Notes under the pieces: model-generated
What the model saw: only the letters and a program-made list of their open reading frames with translations
Databases searched by the model: none
Told to the model about the DNA's origin: nothing
Made by a program: the position numbers and the translations under genes
Assembly (NCBI GenBank): GCA_933228895.1
Contig: OW121852.1
Span: 61,918,872-61,982,871, forward strand
DNA length: 64,000 bases
Source of the DNA: Platycnemis pennipes
Taxonomy: Eukaryota; Arthropoda; Insecta; Odonata; Platycnemididae
Direction of reading: 5' to 3'
Shown: in pieces, positions 10,881 to 22,599 of the stretch
How the letters are laid out: each line of letters begins with the position of its first letter
Position numbering within the stretch: position 1 is the stretch's first letter

Positions 10881-11705
10881 AGTGATGAAAAGCGTTCATA
10901 CGAAATACATACATGACGAGATTTAGAATAAAAGTGGTAGAGAAATTATATACAATAGCAATATAATAAACATCACAGTAGACTATTGTATTCTTCTTCT
11001 TTCTCTAATCTCTTTATGCTGTTAGGCGTCGGGGTACCTCAGCCACTTTCTACTATTTACACTTACTACTACTGTAGACTATTGAATGGTTTAAAATATG
11101 GTCGCTGAAAAAATGGAGAAGATTCGCTGGTTGTGGAGAAACTTTAACGAAAAAGACTTTTATTAGGTGAGGGTGAACAAGGGTTAAAGATAAATAGGAG
11201 GAGGAATAAAAATCAAATACGGAATGTAATGCTGACAATGAAGTGCTTGATTGGTAAAAGTAAGTAGGTTCAACAATGAAGAGTGAGTAAAGAAACAGGA
11301 CTTTGAACGGCGGGGAGAGCTGGAGAAGAGATATGAGCGAGCTTACATTAATAGAAGTTGTCGCAAAATTTTCTGACGTTGGTGACTAATGCATAACGTG
11401 ATGATGAATATTCGAGTACAATTCTGAAAAAAATTATCATTTGCACGAGTTGCCGGAAAGAAAGACTGGCCCAGGTGTTTTTGCCATAGAATATTCTTTA
11501 CAAGCTTTTCCCTTTTAAAAGCATCTCCAAAGAATTGATTTGTCAAATCATTCTTTTCTAATAAAAAATGAAAGAATGCCTGGATCTGGCCGAAATGTAG
11601 CGAGCGAATTTCATAGTGGGAGTCCGGGAAGAAGAAAAATTTCTTCACGCTTTGGTCGATGAGTATTTTGTGTTTATTTCCTCATTGGAACCAAGAACGG
11701 CGTTC
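10881..11705. other. no gene recognised
   Basis: A lysine/asparagine-rich stretch at 11090-11300 could be very old LINE sequence, but no diagnostic motif is readable. Confidence 0.35.
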
Positions 11706-11740
11706 TTATGGCATTCAGTCTACTGAAAAATGATTCGAAT
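11706..11740 (+). repeat. 35-bp direct repeat, first copy (with 12601-12635)
   Basis: TTATGGCATTCAGTCTACTG then AAAAATGATTCGAAT matches 12601-12635 with about two differences. The second copy joins directly to a different repeat block at 12636. Confidence 0.8.
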
Positions 11741-12089
11741 GATGAAATCTGGTTGTCGTTTTCATTACGATTTTGGAGAATTTTCATCGTAACAGAGGGG
11801 TTTACCAATAAAAGAGAACTGATGAGAGATCCTGAGAGGGGACGTCTTGAAAATAGAAGTGGGTGGTGACATTTTGAGATCCTTACGAGGAGTTCGAGTG
11901 TTAATGATCTGTGGAAATTTGAGACGTGTGTTTTGAGAATAGAGGAGATAAATTTTGTTGAACTGAAATTATTACAAGGCAGGTATTTCTAGATGTAGTA
12001 GGGGAGGAGTAGAGATTGCTGGGGGAAATTAGGTGGTGAAGCAAGTGAGTAGGTGGATGAATTCAGATTTGGGAGAAGAGAAGATGTTC

Positions 12090-12560
12090 ACCTACATCTA
12101 CATTTCACCCTGCTATCCGCCGTAAGGGCGTGTGGCAGGGGATGATTGATTACCAGCAATGAAGATGAATTTAGTTGAAAAAAGTCATTGCAAGTTAGGA
12201 AGTATTGTGTGCAATGTATTTAAAATAATTACACCTTGTATTCATTGTAATCTTGTATTGTGCATGGGAAAAATGAATTCTTGTATCACTCAGTCAGTAG
12301 ATTTCTCCTATTTTTTCGCTTCTGTCCATCCTGCTGATGTAGTAGGAGGTAGAAATACGTCTACAATGTCGGACTCAAGCTCGTTTTATTTGAAATTTTC
12401 ACGTAACATTAATCTTATGAAATACCTCCTGGAGTCTAATGTTTCCCAACCAAGCTCTTCCAAAAGTCGAGTGATAATTTGTGTTCGTTCATTGGAATTT
12501 GTTACAAAACGACTTACTTTCCATTGGGGATATGTTTGGTTTCAGAATTAAATTTTATTT
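12090..12560 (+). repeat. hairpin repeat family, copy f with long body
   Basis: ACATCTACATTTCACCCTGC, CCGCCGTAAGGGCGTGTGGC, AGGGGATGATTGATTACCAG, then a body of about 350 bp that aligns block by block with 38710-39000 (for example TGTATTGTGYATGGGA and ACTTTAATCTT-like). A 130-codon frame at 12159-12551 lies wholly inside this repeat and is not taken as a gene. Confidence 0.75.
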
Positions 12561-12600
12561 TATCATTGTACTACATTTTCTTGCTGCATACTCTAGATTT

Positions 12601-12733
12601 TTATGGCGTTCAGTCTACTGAAAAATGATTCTAATTTGTTGACTCACGACAGTCGGGGACGCACGTTCAATTATTGACGCGCAATTAATTTTATCTCGGA
12701 CGGATGGTAAGGATGGTCTGTTCCCTCCGACTA
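12601..12733 (+). repeat. mosaic repeat joining the 11706 and 13456 blocks
   Basis: 12601-12635 copies 11706-11740. Immediately after, 12636-12733 copies 13456-13555 (TTGTTGRCTCACGACAGTCG, GGGACGCACGTTCAA, TTATCTCGGAYGGATGGTAA) with few differences. So two neighbouring repeats are fused here. Confidence 0.8.
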
Positions 12734-13455
12734 GATTTTAGATCTAGATAGCAAAATTACCTCTTATTTTACTTATTCACTTAAAAACTTCCCTCAATTC
12801 TTTTGACGGATCCCAATCATCTCAGCCCTGCGCCACAAACATATCAAATATGATTTCCCCAAAAATAATTTGAAATAAGAGTAATTCCCATACATTTTTA
12901 ACTTCTCTCATATGCTCTAAGCTTACAAGTTGATATGTATTGCATGGTATAAGCCGTGATATGAGTTATGAAGCTAGTATTTGGTAGAAGAGGGAGGAGG
13001 GAGGAAAAACAGAGACCAAAGAAGTAGGAGGGATCGGAAATGCTAACAAAATATATAATTACGAATGAATAAACGAATTTGGTTGAAACGGGCATTTGGG
13101 AATGATTTCACCTTTACATCCTTCCAAGTCAGACTTTCGTCTGTTAATTGCTCGAAATGAATACGACGAATCGAGATAGTAGGTAAATGAATTACGGGAC
13201 GAACCTCATGATTAAAAGCTAGCCCTCACATACACATAGTTAATTTCGCAGTCTGAATTTGTATGTGCAAATTAGTTTTAAATTTAATCATGATGTGAGA
13301 TCCAAGAATTCTGAGAATTGACTTTTGCGTGAACAAAGCCGATCCGTCAGCGACAGAGCTTTCATTCGCCGACCGCTGGTGCTATCTGACTCTTCTAATT
13401 GTTCAGGTTTTTTCCTTGAACGTTATTCAGAGTTTCCTGGAAGACTCCGTCGCTT

Positions 13456-13555
13456 TTGTTGGCTCACGACAGTCGGGGACGCACGTTCAAATATTGACGC
13501 GCATTTAATTTTATCTCGGATGGATGGTAAGGAACGCGTCTGTTCCCTCCGTCCC
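13456..13555 (+). repeat. direct repeat, second copy (with 12636-12733)
   Basis: About 95 bases match 12636-12733 with a few substitutions and a short indel (GGAACGCGTCTG versus GGATGGTCTG). The downstream flank is GC-richer than at the first copy. Confidence 0.8.
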
Positions 13556-14829
13556 GCCTTCTTCGACGTCTTCCACCACTCTTCTTACCCCAACCCCAGT
13601 CCTGCTCGGCCCAAAATGCCTGCTTGCAGACGCTTGAGGCCTGTTATCTTCCTTTATGGTAGTCAAGACTGCAGCAGACAAGGTCGCTCCCGAGACTTCA
13701 AAAGTGTCAATACGACACGAGACCTTTGACTTTACTCTCGGCGATCTTCGTGTTCATCAACTGTCCGGGGTTATTCAGAGAATTTCATGCATGTGTACAT
13801 GTTTCATATGTATAAAAATTCAATGCATATGTACTACGTATGTATATGTACAATCAGTCTTGAGATAAAGTCACTTTTGAGGAATATAAAGCCTGGTAAC
13901 AGATGTGATGATTAAATCTAAAACACATAAGAGGAATTCTCTGAGGGAACGACGGACAATTTGCTCTCACCCTCTGCGTAAAAATTAACTTGTGCGATTG
14001 AAAAATATGAGACTGTGCTAGAAGAGGTATATTTTTTGTCTATCTGCTCTGCATAGTTGCGTGCCTGATCTCGTACTCGTGCTTTTTTGTTTTTAAAAAA
14101 GCATTTCTTCCGTGATGTAGCCAAGATAACCCACCAACTCGGAGCAATTAAATAGCTTTGAGCGTGAAGATTATGTCGCGTACCTTGTGCGCTAACTCAA
14201 AACAGTTGCGCAGCGGATGCGCCGAGGTTGCATCCTATTTGCTTTCTAGCGATTGCCGGGAGTCAAAGGCTGAATTTCCGCTGCTCCGATGTTTTCTCGC
14301 TGCTTTGGTGATATTTCGCATTTCTCCCGGCAGTCTCCAGAGTCGCCGGAGACGCGGTCGCCTTTACATGAGATTATGTGCCTGCTGCATCTCGAAGTGT
14401 ACCTGCGAGAACGCAGTAGGTTTAGGAAATATGGGGGTAGACAAAATTGAGGCTCTGTTTATCTGCAGACCTCCCGTTGTGATTCGAGTAATTTAATTGA
14501 GTGACCACTGTTTCAGTTCACCAAAGGAGACGCTTCTCGAACTAAAAATTGCTAGTAAATAATAGGTATCATTTTTAACAGATAACACACACTTTGTCAA
14601 TCACACAAGATTTGTTTATAGCACGTCGAATAGTCGACATCCTCGGGTGAAAAATAATAGCTGTCGAATGATGGAATTATCGAGTAATGAATGTTGATAC
14701 CTATTGAATATGCGACGAAACCGGCCGTGTTTTAAATAAATCTAATGAAATTTAATATTTTTCTTTTAATTAAGAAGTTTTATAACCATGTTGAATCTCA
14801 ATTCATCAGAATTAAGGAAAGGTTGGGAG
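13556..14829. other. no gene recognised; CpG-rich patch at 14160-14420
   Basis: A 112-codon frame spans a CpG-rich patch at 14158-14496 that also contains CCGGGAG inverted as CTCCCGG. Its protein is Cys/Arg-rich and unfamiliar. It is kept only as a compositional island. Confidence 0.35.
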
Positions 14830-15062
14830 TTCAAGGAGAAAGGGTGGAAAGAAACCCGGCGTCGGGATTAGTCTCCTCTTAGCAAAAGGCACCAAGGGGT
14901 GAAAGCATCAATGTACTGAACTTGAATTCTCTTCACAAATTATTCAAGTAGGAGCGGGTTAACCAATGGGAGACATCTTCCGCCGTCGGGATTCGAATCC
15001 GACTCTAGTCATAACCACTCTGTACCTACTCTAACCACTCTACCAACCCAACCCTCATAGGG
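14830..15062 (-). repeat. tRNA-derived SINE, main family
   Basis: The minus strand begins with GGTTGGGTTGGTAGAGTGGT (A-box region), then TCGGATTCGAATCCCGACGG (B-box), AAGATGTCTCCCATTGG, and ends in GACGCCGGGTTTCTTTCC. The same order of blocks occurs at 17980-18275 (-), 25264-25535 (+), 37440-37690 (+), 41785-42095 (+) and 44748-45085 (+). This is one of the most complete copies. Confidence 0.8.
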
Positions 15063-15574
15063 TGGAATCTGTGCCAGCCGAAGCCTTCTCAGTCCCTTCA
15101 GCCAACTCTGTCCCTTTCACTTTCCTTCCTTCCGTGGTCGTAACGCTCTCCGAGTTCTTTTTCTCGGCGGTTCCTCAGTTCTATCCCCCCCAAGAAGGTC
15201 CGTCGAACTCTCTCAGTTCCACCGCCCCACTTATCTCCCTATTCCGCCCCCACTCGGGGCCATTTCCAGCCCATTTCGCCCCTGGGGCACGTCCTCCTCC
15301 CTTGGCTCTGACGCCGACGCCGGCAAATGAGTGTCTGGCGAATCTGGTGTCGGAAGCGTCGTGGAGTTACGCTTTCGTCGGGTTTGCCCCCAGCACACGC
15401 TGCTGTTCTGACCCCAGAGGCAAGAAGTTCTTTTTACACTCCGGGAAAAAATTTCTGCTAAACTGGGTGGAGAACGAATTTTTTCTGAAGGAGGCAAGAA
15501 AACTTGAAACTCGATATTTTTCTCGGAAAAGAGACATGGGTGAAGAGGTTTTAAGGAAAACAAAAAAATCATGA
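15062..15574 (+). other. 170-codon open frame in GC-rich block, coding status unknown
   Basis: An uninterrupted frame runs from 15062 to a stop at 15572-15574. The first 100 residues are Pro/Ser/Ala/Phe-rich. The last 70 are basic, with two GKKF repeats and a KLETRYFSRKRDMGEE segment. I recognise no family, signal peptide or membrane segment. It starts at the edge of a SINE, and the opposite strand is also open over 113 codons, which argues for a compositional effect. Its length in a stop-rich AT background keeps it worth listing. It could be a chance frame or part of an unrecognised exon. Confidence 0.15.
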
Positions 15575-16679
15575 GTTTTTATTGGAGAGAGATGAACTGT
15601 TTCCTTATTTGTTCAGCGTTTTCGAAGCTGGAGTGGGATGGCGGTGTCACAAAAGAGAATTTGTTACCGGAATATTAGATAATGGCATCAAGGTAAATTT
15701 AGTGATTACACGCTTGTGGGGTATTAGGATATTTAAGTGCTCCGACTTCTCAATTTCTTTATCTCAGCGTCTTTTCCAAAGTCAGTATTTGGACAACCAC
15801 GTAACCATTCTCCGGGCTAAACTCGAAACAGTGACAAGGCTGGTGCGTCATGAACCAAGTTATGAGGTCCGCTATGCTATTTAGAAGCACACCTATGGGT
15901 GCGAGAAACTTCTTCAGTTGATTTGAGACGATACGATAAACTACATCATTTCTTTTGAGGCTGCAGGAACCAACAAAAAAAAAATGTTTCTTGTTGAGTA
16001 GTTTTTGGAGTTTATTTTGGTACATTTGAGTAACAGCAAATGTTTTATCAAAGAATAACGATATAGTTTATCATGTTTGACCAGCATGTAAGAATGTGGG
16101 CGAAATTAAATGCAATCGGACCTTAGATCAACCAAAACACTCGCGCTATTTGTATAATTACAAAAATAATGACATTTATTGTCCTTGGATTTTTGTTCTT
16201 TGAGACAGCTCAAAATGTCACTAAGTAAATATCGGTACAAATTTTCTCATGCATATATGTCTTGAGCAGACGAGTCTGTTGACTTAAATGTAGCCTGTGA
16301 TTGAGAATATACCTTTGAGATGAAAAATTAATGCCTAAAACATGGTAATATACTAATGAAAATAATGCAATATAATTAACACAACGTTGTCGAATCGTTA
16401 CAGAAAACTTTTATAATATTTTTCATTTGTTATTATTGTAAAATATTTGCTTAACATGGATAAGTAATGGAACATGGAACATTTGAAGACCTGGATAGTT
16501 TTGTGAGCCAATTTTTATGGTCACGGTAGCCAAATTGTTCAACTTAGTGGCTAATAAAAATTCGATAAATTTGCGAGGATGAGCGAGAACTCAGGAAATT
16601 TTAGGAATCAAGTGGTTCAAGGTGATAGGTAAAATACAACTGGTGTAAAGACAGAATGGATCTTTTTTTTGTCCAAGAG
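15575..16679. other. nothing recognised
   Basis: AT-rich sequence with short frames only. Confidence 0.4.
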
Positions 16680-17215
16680 GGTGCCGCCGTCTGGAAGTCC
16701 CTCTTGTACTCCTCTCCGCTGAAGGCATCAGAAAGCGCGCGCTCAGTCGAGTCCCATCCAAAGAGGAGGATATCTTAATGTTCCGTGGCGCGCTCCGCGT
16801 GCGTCCTTTGGTCATTCCCCGCTCGGAGTTTCCGAGCGTTCCAGCGCTCGTTTGCGCACGAATTATGACCCCGAACAAATTGGACGGTGGTCGTTCACTC
16901 TCGATCCTTGCCCGTCCCCGTGGCGTGCAGACTCTTTGGCGCTTAATTTCTCGGCAGCTCCGTCAAAACGTTGTCCGTGTGCTCGGCGATCGTTTTACGG
17001 CGCTGACTCTTGCTTGCTCCGTTTTTTATTTGCCAGTTTTTTTTTCATTCGTCGCGTCCCGCCCCATTTGATACGTGAGCCGAGGTCGTTTTGGTGGCGG
17101 CGAAGCCGTCGGTCACGCGGTCATTTGTTTTTTCGACGGACGTCTACGATGTGTCGAGGAGCTTGCATCTTGTGGTCTCTGACCGGAAAAATATTTCGAA
17201 CGCTGTTTTAGTAGA
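16680..17215. other. CpG-rich island
   Basis: The block is visibly denser in CpG than its surroundings (GCGCGC, CGGCGATCG, GTGGCGGCGAAGCCGTCGG). Frames of 97 and 119 codons overlap on the plus strand in different phases, so no single reading frame is preferred. Possible roles are a promoter or first exon of an unseen gene, or a GC-rich repeat. Confidence 0.3.
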
Positions 17216-17979
17216 TGGATATTTGGTTGAAAATTCCTGGCTCTTGCGATTAAACCCATATTTGGCCTGGACGGATCTTATTGTGATAAATTACTGCTAA
17301 TATTATGTTTCATTGAAAAAAATGCATTCTCTTTTGTGACTCCACTCACCACCGCTAGTGATCTCTTCAATTTTCACCACTTTTCCGTCTTCTTTTTGTC
17401 GTACCGATGTGCCAGGAACTTTCAACCGCACCTTAGTTTTTTTGGGAGGGACGACGAATTTGGGGTTGTTTTGCGCCTGCATTTGTTAACGGTCATAGTA
17501 CATTTTTTAATACCTAAGCTATCATAAAATTGCGTAGACTTTGGCTGGGTTTCATCTTTAGAAACCTCCTTAGTAACGGTATTTGTAAATAAATAAGGAG
17601 AGTTGGATTGCAAATTTTAAAATGCATAAGATTCGTTGATTATGTGTAGTGGGGAAATTGGAGAATTATAAGGAGATTGAGACCTTATTCGTTTAACTGA
17701 GTGTTTAATTGGTTTCTTTCCATCCTTAAGGCCCTGCAGACGTCAGTGGCAATTGCTCACTTGGTGCCCAAGATAATTGAACCAAACCCCCCCTCGCCAC
17801 CATATATACACTAAGCTAGGTAGGCTCTTCGGAGATAATTTTTTTACATTATTTACTTGCATTTATTGCTCGAATCGCTAGTAGTTGAAGTATTTGTTTT
17901 CAAACTTTTGAATCGTTTGATATGTAGCTACTTAGGGTAGGCAACCGACAACTGAGGCCATTTGCGTCTTTTAGATATT
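17216..17979. other. nothing recognised
   Basis: No repeat pairing or coding frame could be supported. Confidence 0.4.
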
Positions 17980-18275
17980 GGTAGGTAGGTTCAGGGTAGG
18001 GGTGGGGCTTTTCAGGGAACGGGGGAAGTTTGGAAAGAAATTCGGCGTCTGTATAAGCTCTTGCCCTCTCTTAACGTGAGGTGCCTAGGGATCTAGAGTT
18101 ACCGTCCGATCTGAAGGACGGGTTACTGCACTCGAAGTAGTCATAACAAGGAACTCAAGTATGGACTGGTGTACCAATGAAAAAGAAAACTGCTACTGTC
18201 AGGATTCAACCCTAGACCCTCAGGATACGAGGCCAGTACCATAGCCATCATATCAACCCAATCCATAGTATAAAT
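17980..18275 (-). repeat. tRNA-derived SINE, main family, near full length
   Basis: The minus strand reads TTGATATGATGGCTATGGTA (head), GGGTCTAGGGTTGAATCCTG (B-box), TTTCATTGGTACACCAGTCC, then GAGTGCAGTAACCCGTCC, and at the tail AGAGGG..AAGAGC and GACGCCGAATTTCTTTCC. The GTGGAGAG box of the family is missing. Confidence 0.75.
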
Positions 18276-19699
18276 TGTTCTGTAATAAGGCGTTAGTAGA
18301 ACTTTCTTATGTTTTTTTATTGTTTCATTGGTAACGTATACCTCCGACGGATTGAATACGAACGCTGTTTTTGCATATGTATACAAATGATATTAAGAAT
18401 AAAATAATGAATAAATAATGAGTCAACCTCGCTAGTAAGGTCGTTAAAGGGCCGAATTGGTCATTAAATTATCCCGTAGTGGTGTACTGCCTACGAGTTA
18501 CATTAGATGGGTGTAAAAATAATTAGAAACAATGGTGTAGTGAAGGTTTGGTGGGGGAAATTTTTTTTTAGCGGTGTGAAGAGAGCTGAAAAGAACATCA
18601 TTTTAATGAGACGAAGGAAACCTGCAGTTTTTTCCGAATAAAGAATGGGATCTTGTAAGAAATATGATTATTTTGGGCTTGAGCAGAGCACATAATGGTA
18701 CATGCTCAATATACAATATTTTCTGATAGGAGAGAAGCAAAGTTAAAATAATTTTTAAATTGAGCTTTTTGTTGCTGTGATTGCACATTCTTAGTCGAAA
18801 GCGTGTATTACTCAAACATTTCTATCGCCCTATCCTTATGTCTCATTGTGAAACCATATGGCTTCCTCAAGTGTGGGATAAAGAACGTGATAAAGAATTT
18901 CTGTCGTAGCATCGTGGGAATATTTTATATTCATGATAAATGAAAGTAAAATAGCCAGTTTTCACACTGTTTATTTTAAAAACGGACTCAGATGTCCTAT
19001 CATGAAATGGCATCATTAAAGACTATTATTTTAATCTCATTTCATGCTGTTGATTTGTAAAATAAATGGTGTGGAAATTGACTATTGTACGTCCATTGAC
19101 CATGAAGTAGGACAAAGTTCTAAACTAAGAGAAGAAGATGGGAACGGGGCAAAAAGAGAATAATGACCGACACCGAGAGAGTCCCGTAATGCAACGACGG
19201 TTTCCCGCGCGAGATGAGGAAGCACGAAAATGGCGCTTTGCGGCGAAAAAAACGACTATCGCGGGGCGAAGTGCTGAAACAAAAGACGGGGGTGTGGATA
19301 GTTCCCACGGCCCTTTCTCATTCCCTTCCCATTACGGGTCTGCTGTTCCCTTTTTTCCTCCGTTGGATAAACGGTATCGGGAAGAAACGGGAGTTGGATA
19401 TCATATTTTTTCTGTCATTCTCGTTTTTTTTATTCTATCTCCCTATCGTCTTCCAGATCCAAGTCCGGCCCCGGATGGGTTTGTAATTACAATGGGCGCG
19501 AGAAATTCCTTATTGTTTGGTAGATCAGGCCTATTCGTTCAGGACGAAAACAGAATGGCGCGTGCTATTTTGTGAGAATCGAATGAAAAACGCATCGTCA
19601 ATTGTTTTTGCCGCACTTCAAAGCATCGTCATCAACGAATTGCCTTAAAGATACGCACTTGTTACAAATAAATCTTCCCTTATTACGTATTCATATATT
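18276..19699. other. no gene recognised
   Basis: A 145-codon frame at 19138-19575 and its opposite-strand neighbours lie in a GC-mixed stretch. No domain is recognisable, and the frame changes composition half way. Confidence 0.35.
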
Positions 19700-19790
19700 T
19701 AGGTAATATCCATCGAGCCACGACGAGGGTGTGTAACAGAGAGTGAATGATCAGCATACATGCACTATTTGTAATTTACACTTTAAATAA
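19700..19790 (+). repeat. hairpin repeat family, copy g
   Basis: TATCCATCGAGCCACGACGA, GGGTGTGTAACAGAGAGTGA, ATGATCAGCATACATGCACT. A possible second, very diverged core follows at 19875-19910 (CCAAGGTATACTGCAAGCTA). Confidence 0.65.
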
Positions 19791-20439
19791 TTAGAGCGTA
19801 AAATGTTTTCTAATTTTGCATGTGATCAGAAAACGCGACATAAGTTGAAATTGTAATTGGTAATATGCATCCGCCAAGGTATACTGCAAGCTACACTGAG
19901 GTTGCGTCTGGATCGTTCGAGATTGATTCCGGTACGGAATAATCCCGAACACGATACGAGTGAGTCCTTAGCTACGTACCAAAATAAATATCGAACAATT
20001 CACGCTCAACCCCATACGTATGAGATTACCTTGTAGAAAAAACGATCATGCGTGTTATTAAGCGTGCATTTGTGGAAAAAGCAAAGTTGCACTCCTTCCA
20101 AATTCGTGTCGAAAATAAATTTTTTTTGTTGTAGAATATAGGGAATAATAGGCATGGAATGAAGATTAACTATCAAAAAGTAATATAAATGTAATTTTGC
20201 TTAACGAAAAGGGACAGATTAAAGAAAAAAAGGTGTTCGCAACCTTTGCAGACAGAGGGAGCAATTTAAGTCCGGGAGAGAAGTTCCCTGGCAAAAGAGG
20301 CGTTTTACATTAAGAGTAACATAATGTCGTTCGTTTAATAGGGACGTAAACGAAAAAACTGGCGAATTAGAAATATCTCTCACCAAGTGTGGTGGTAGGG
20401 CATTGCACGGAGAAGTGGACTTGATGGGAAGATGATGGG
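19791..20439. other. nothing recognised
   Basis: AT-rich, no supported feature apart from the possible diverged core mentioned for the preceding repeat. Confidence 0.35.
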
Positions 20440-20600
20440 TGATTTTGTCAGCTTTTGAGATACGAGTGTGGAGAACGACAAAGAGAAAGATAAGTGAATA
20501 GAAAGGAAGGCCTACGAGGAAGTGCTGGGGATGGTAAGTGAAGAAACGAAGTTGATGTACGGAATTAGTAGTGGATGAAGCAGAGGGTGCACTGTGTTCA
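20440..20600 (+). pseudogene. non-LTR retrotransposon C-terminal relic
   Basis: Plus-strand fragments read FEIRVWRT and then, in another frame, ERKAYEEVLGMVSEETKLMY. These fit the FEMWVWRRM and NEEVLEMVGEERKLM blocks of the LINE C-terminal region. The frameshift, missing WTD block and absent RT show a decayed fragment. Confidence 0.55.
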
Positions 20601-20929
20601 ATCAGTGTACCTAATAGTGCACTTCATTAATCACTATTTTCGGCTAGGCGTGAGAGAACCAAAACAGTTAATTTTTTTTTGAGAAATCACTTCAACAAAA
20701 ATTTACTCTTTCGTCTCAAAATAAGACCTAAGGTGTAGGCATTTGTAGATAGAAAATGGAGATAGGCCCAGTTGGGCCTCATTTCGATGGGCTGATGTAT
20801 CGTAATGGCCAGTGCTACGGAAAAAGTGAGAGCAGAAGAGTATTTTGTATTTGGTTGGATAGTGTATGGGCTCACATGTAAAATTCCCACTTTACCTGCT
20901 TAGAAGTAATATTCCTTTCCTAGGAAGAG

Positions 20930-21225
20930 AATAAGAGGTTTGGTGGAAAGTTAGATGAACGAGGAAGTGCTGGAGATGCCAGGGGAGGAAAGTAAGCTGA
21001 TTATTTGTTGTGAATGATTAGGAGAAGACAGTGAGTGCGTAGATCGGGTATTTAAAAGATGGTTTTTTTAGTAAGTGATAGAGGGGACAATGCTGGGTAG
21101 GCGGGGTAAAGGGAGGGGAAGAATAGGCGGTTTGGATAGAATGATGAAAGGTGCTTCGTATGCGAACTAGGAAGATGATAATAAGAAAGATATTTGGCGT
21201 GGGTAATATTTTATGTATGCACATA
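20930..21225 (+). pseudogene. non-LTR retrotransposon C-terminal relic
   Basis: Reads MNEEVLEMPGEESKLI, then after stops VIEGTMLGRRGKGRGRIGGL and DRMMKGASYA, which match the EEVL..EER and VLEGRMEGKRGRGRPR blocks of arthropod LINE proteins. Several stops are present. The relic is followed within 20 bp by a minus-strand relic of the sister family, forming a tail-to-tail pair. Confidence 0.6.
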
Positions 21226-21239
21226 TAAATCTTACTTTA

Positions 21240-21660
21240 CGTCATCGTCATCACTGATTAGTTTGACATAATTCCCTACTCCATTCTTGTATCAACTAAC
21301 CTCTTCATGTTAACATAAGACACATTCTTCCCCCACATGCTCTATATATGCCATGCGAGATCATCCTTTGCCATTCTTCCCATTCACCTTCCCTCGACGA
21401 TTTTATTCATCAATAATCATTTTATTCAATCAATAATTAATCAATTTTATATTCATTTTCTGAGCTACCACAGTTCGAATGCTTCCAGCTTTGACCTCTG
21501 TTCTGCTGTTGTCTTTTATGCCTCCGTGCCATAAAGAAGCGTGCACCAGATGTAAGTTCTAATGCAGTGTTTCGTTACTTCTAAGTTTGTATTTCCAGGT
21601 ATAAATAGATCTCTCTTTTGGTAAAATGCCTTCTTGGCCTGTCTTCTTCTACTTTCATTT
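21240..21660 (-). pseudogene. non-LTR retrotransposon C-terminal relic, NGKNGKG family
   Basis: The minus strand carries a conserved nucleotide block GTCGAGGGAAGGTGAATGGG then AAGAATGGCAAAGGATGATC, the same as the KIVEGKVNGKNGKG segment at 10450, 31500, 36650 and 59430. Upstream in the minus sense, a block encoding FFMARRH-like residues and AEVKAGS-like residues parallels the 10.4-kb copy. It is heavily decayed and not expressed. Confidence 0.6.
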
Positions 21661-22599
21661 CTTTTTTGCTTCTTTCGTCACTGGTCTTCCGTCATCCTTA
21701 ATAACAGTATTCTTTAAAAAACTCAGGTTTTTGATTTCCTAGTTTAACATGCTATACAGTAACCAGTGGATAAGTGATAATAGTAATGCAATCCACTCCC
21801 ACTTCAGCCATGACTAGGAGTCGGAAGTGGTGGGAATAAGATTATGAAAGCTCCATTCCGTTTGATTCAACTTGCAACGCTACTAGGTCGTCATGCTTCA
21901 CAGATGCTCGGTTATCAGATTTATTCAGCAGATTTTGCAACCTCGGTTAGCAATGGAGAGACGTCACTGTATGAAGCGAGAAGAGCAGGAAAAATTCATT
22001 GCCGAGAATGGAGAATAAATTGGTTGCGTCACAGTTGATGACTCTTTTTCTTTTTTGTGCTGATTTAGCGTTCTACTGCGAAGTAGGAATAGCTTAGAAA
22101 ATTGCCGGTCTCATGTGATAAATTATTTGCCTGATAATTAGCTCGTTGTCTGGGAAGGAAATATTCATGGAAGGTCTTTTTTCTCCAGAATGAGTTTTCC
22201 ATTCGTCTCCGATAGTGCATGATGATAATGGCGAGAGGTGCAACGGAGGTTTTAAGGTCAATCTGACCTTCAGGGATAGGTTCTGCAAGCTGGCGATATA
22301 TTTCTTAGGTCCTTCTAGGAGTGTACTTTTTGACCTCAATCCTTGATGTGTGTACCCTTATTCCTTGCCATACTCTGACGTCACTGTCCAAGATTCCATT
22401 TCATTTCTTTTGAAGTTTATTGAGTATTTTGAAGGTTTAGAAATGGGACAATCATGATGAATCGTTTGAGCATCCTGTTTTTAATGAAGGTACGCTAACC
22501 ACACAATATCTTTATTTTGTTAGTTATTCTGGGGAGGCTACCGGCAGATAAGGTCAATTGCCTTATCTCTACACCATTACACCAAATATATCTCTGAAC
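21661..22599. other. nothing recognised
   Basis: No supported coding or repeat feature. Confidence 0.35.

Noticed and set aside
11824..11860. Another hammerhead-like CTGATGA..GAAA on the plus strand
   Set aside because: Neither helix I nor helix III can be formed and there is no element context; a chance match.
12159..12551. 130-codon open frame
   Set aside because: Lies entirely within the body of a hairpin-family repeat whose sister copy at 38.7-39.0 kb is not open in the same frame.
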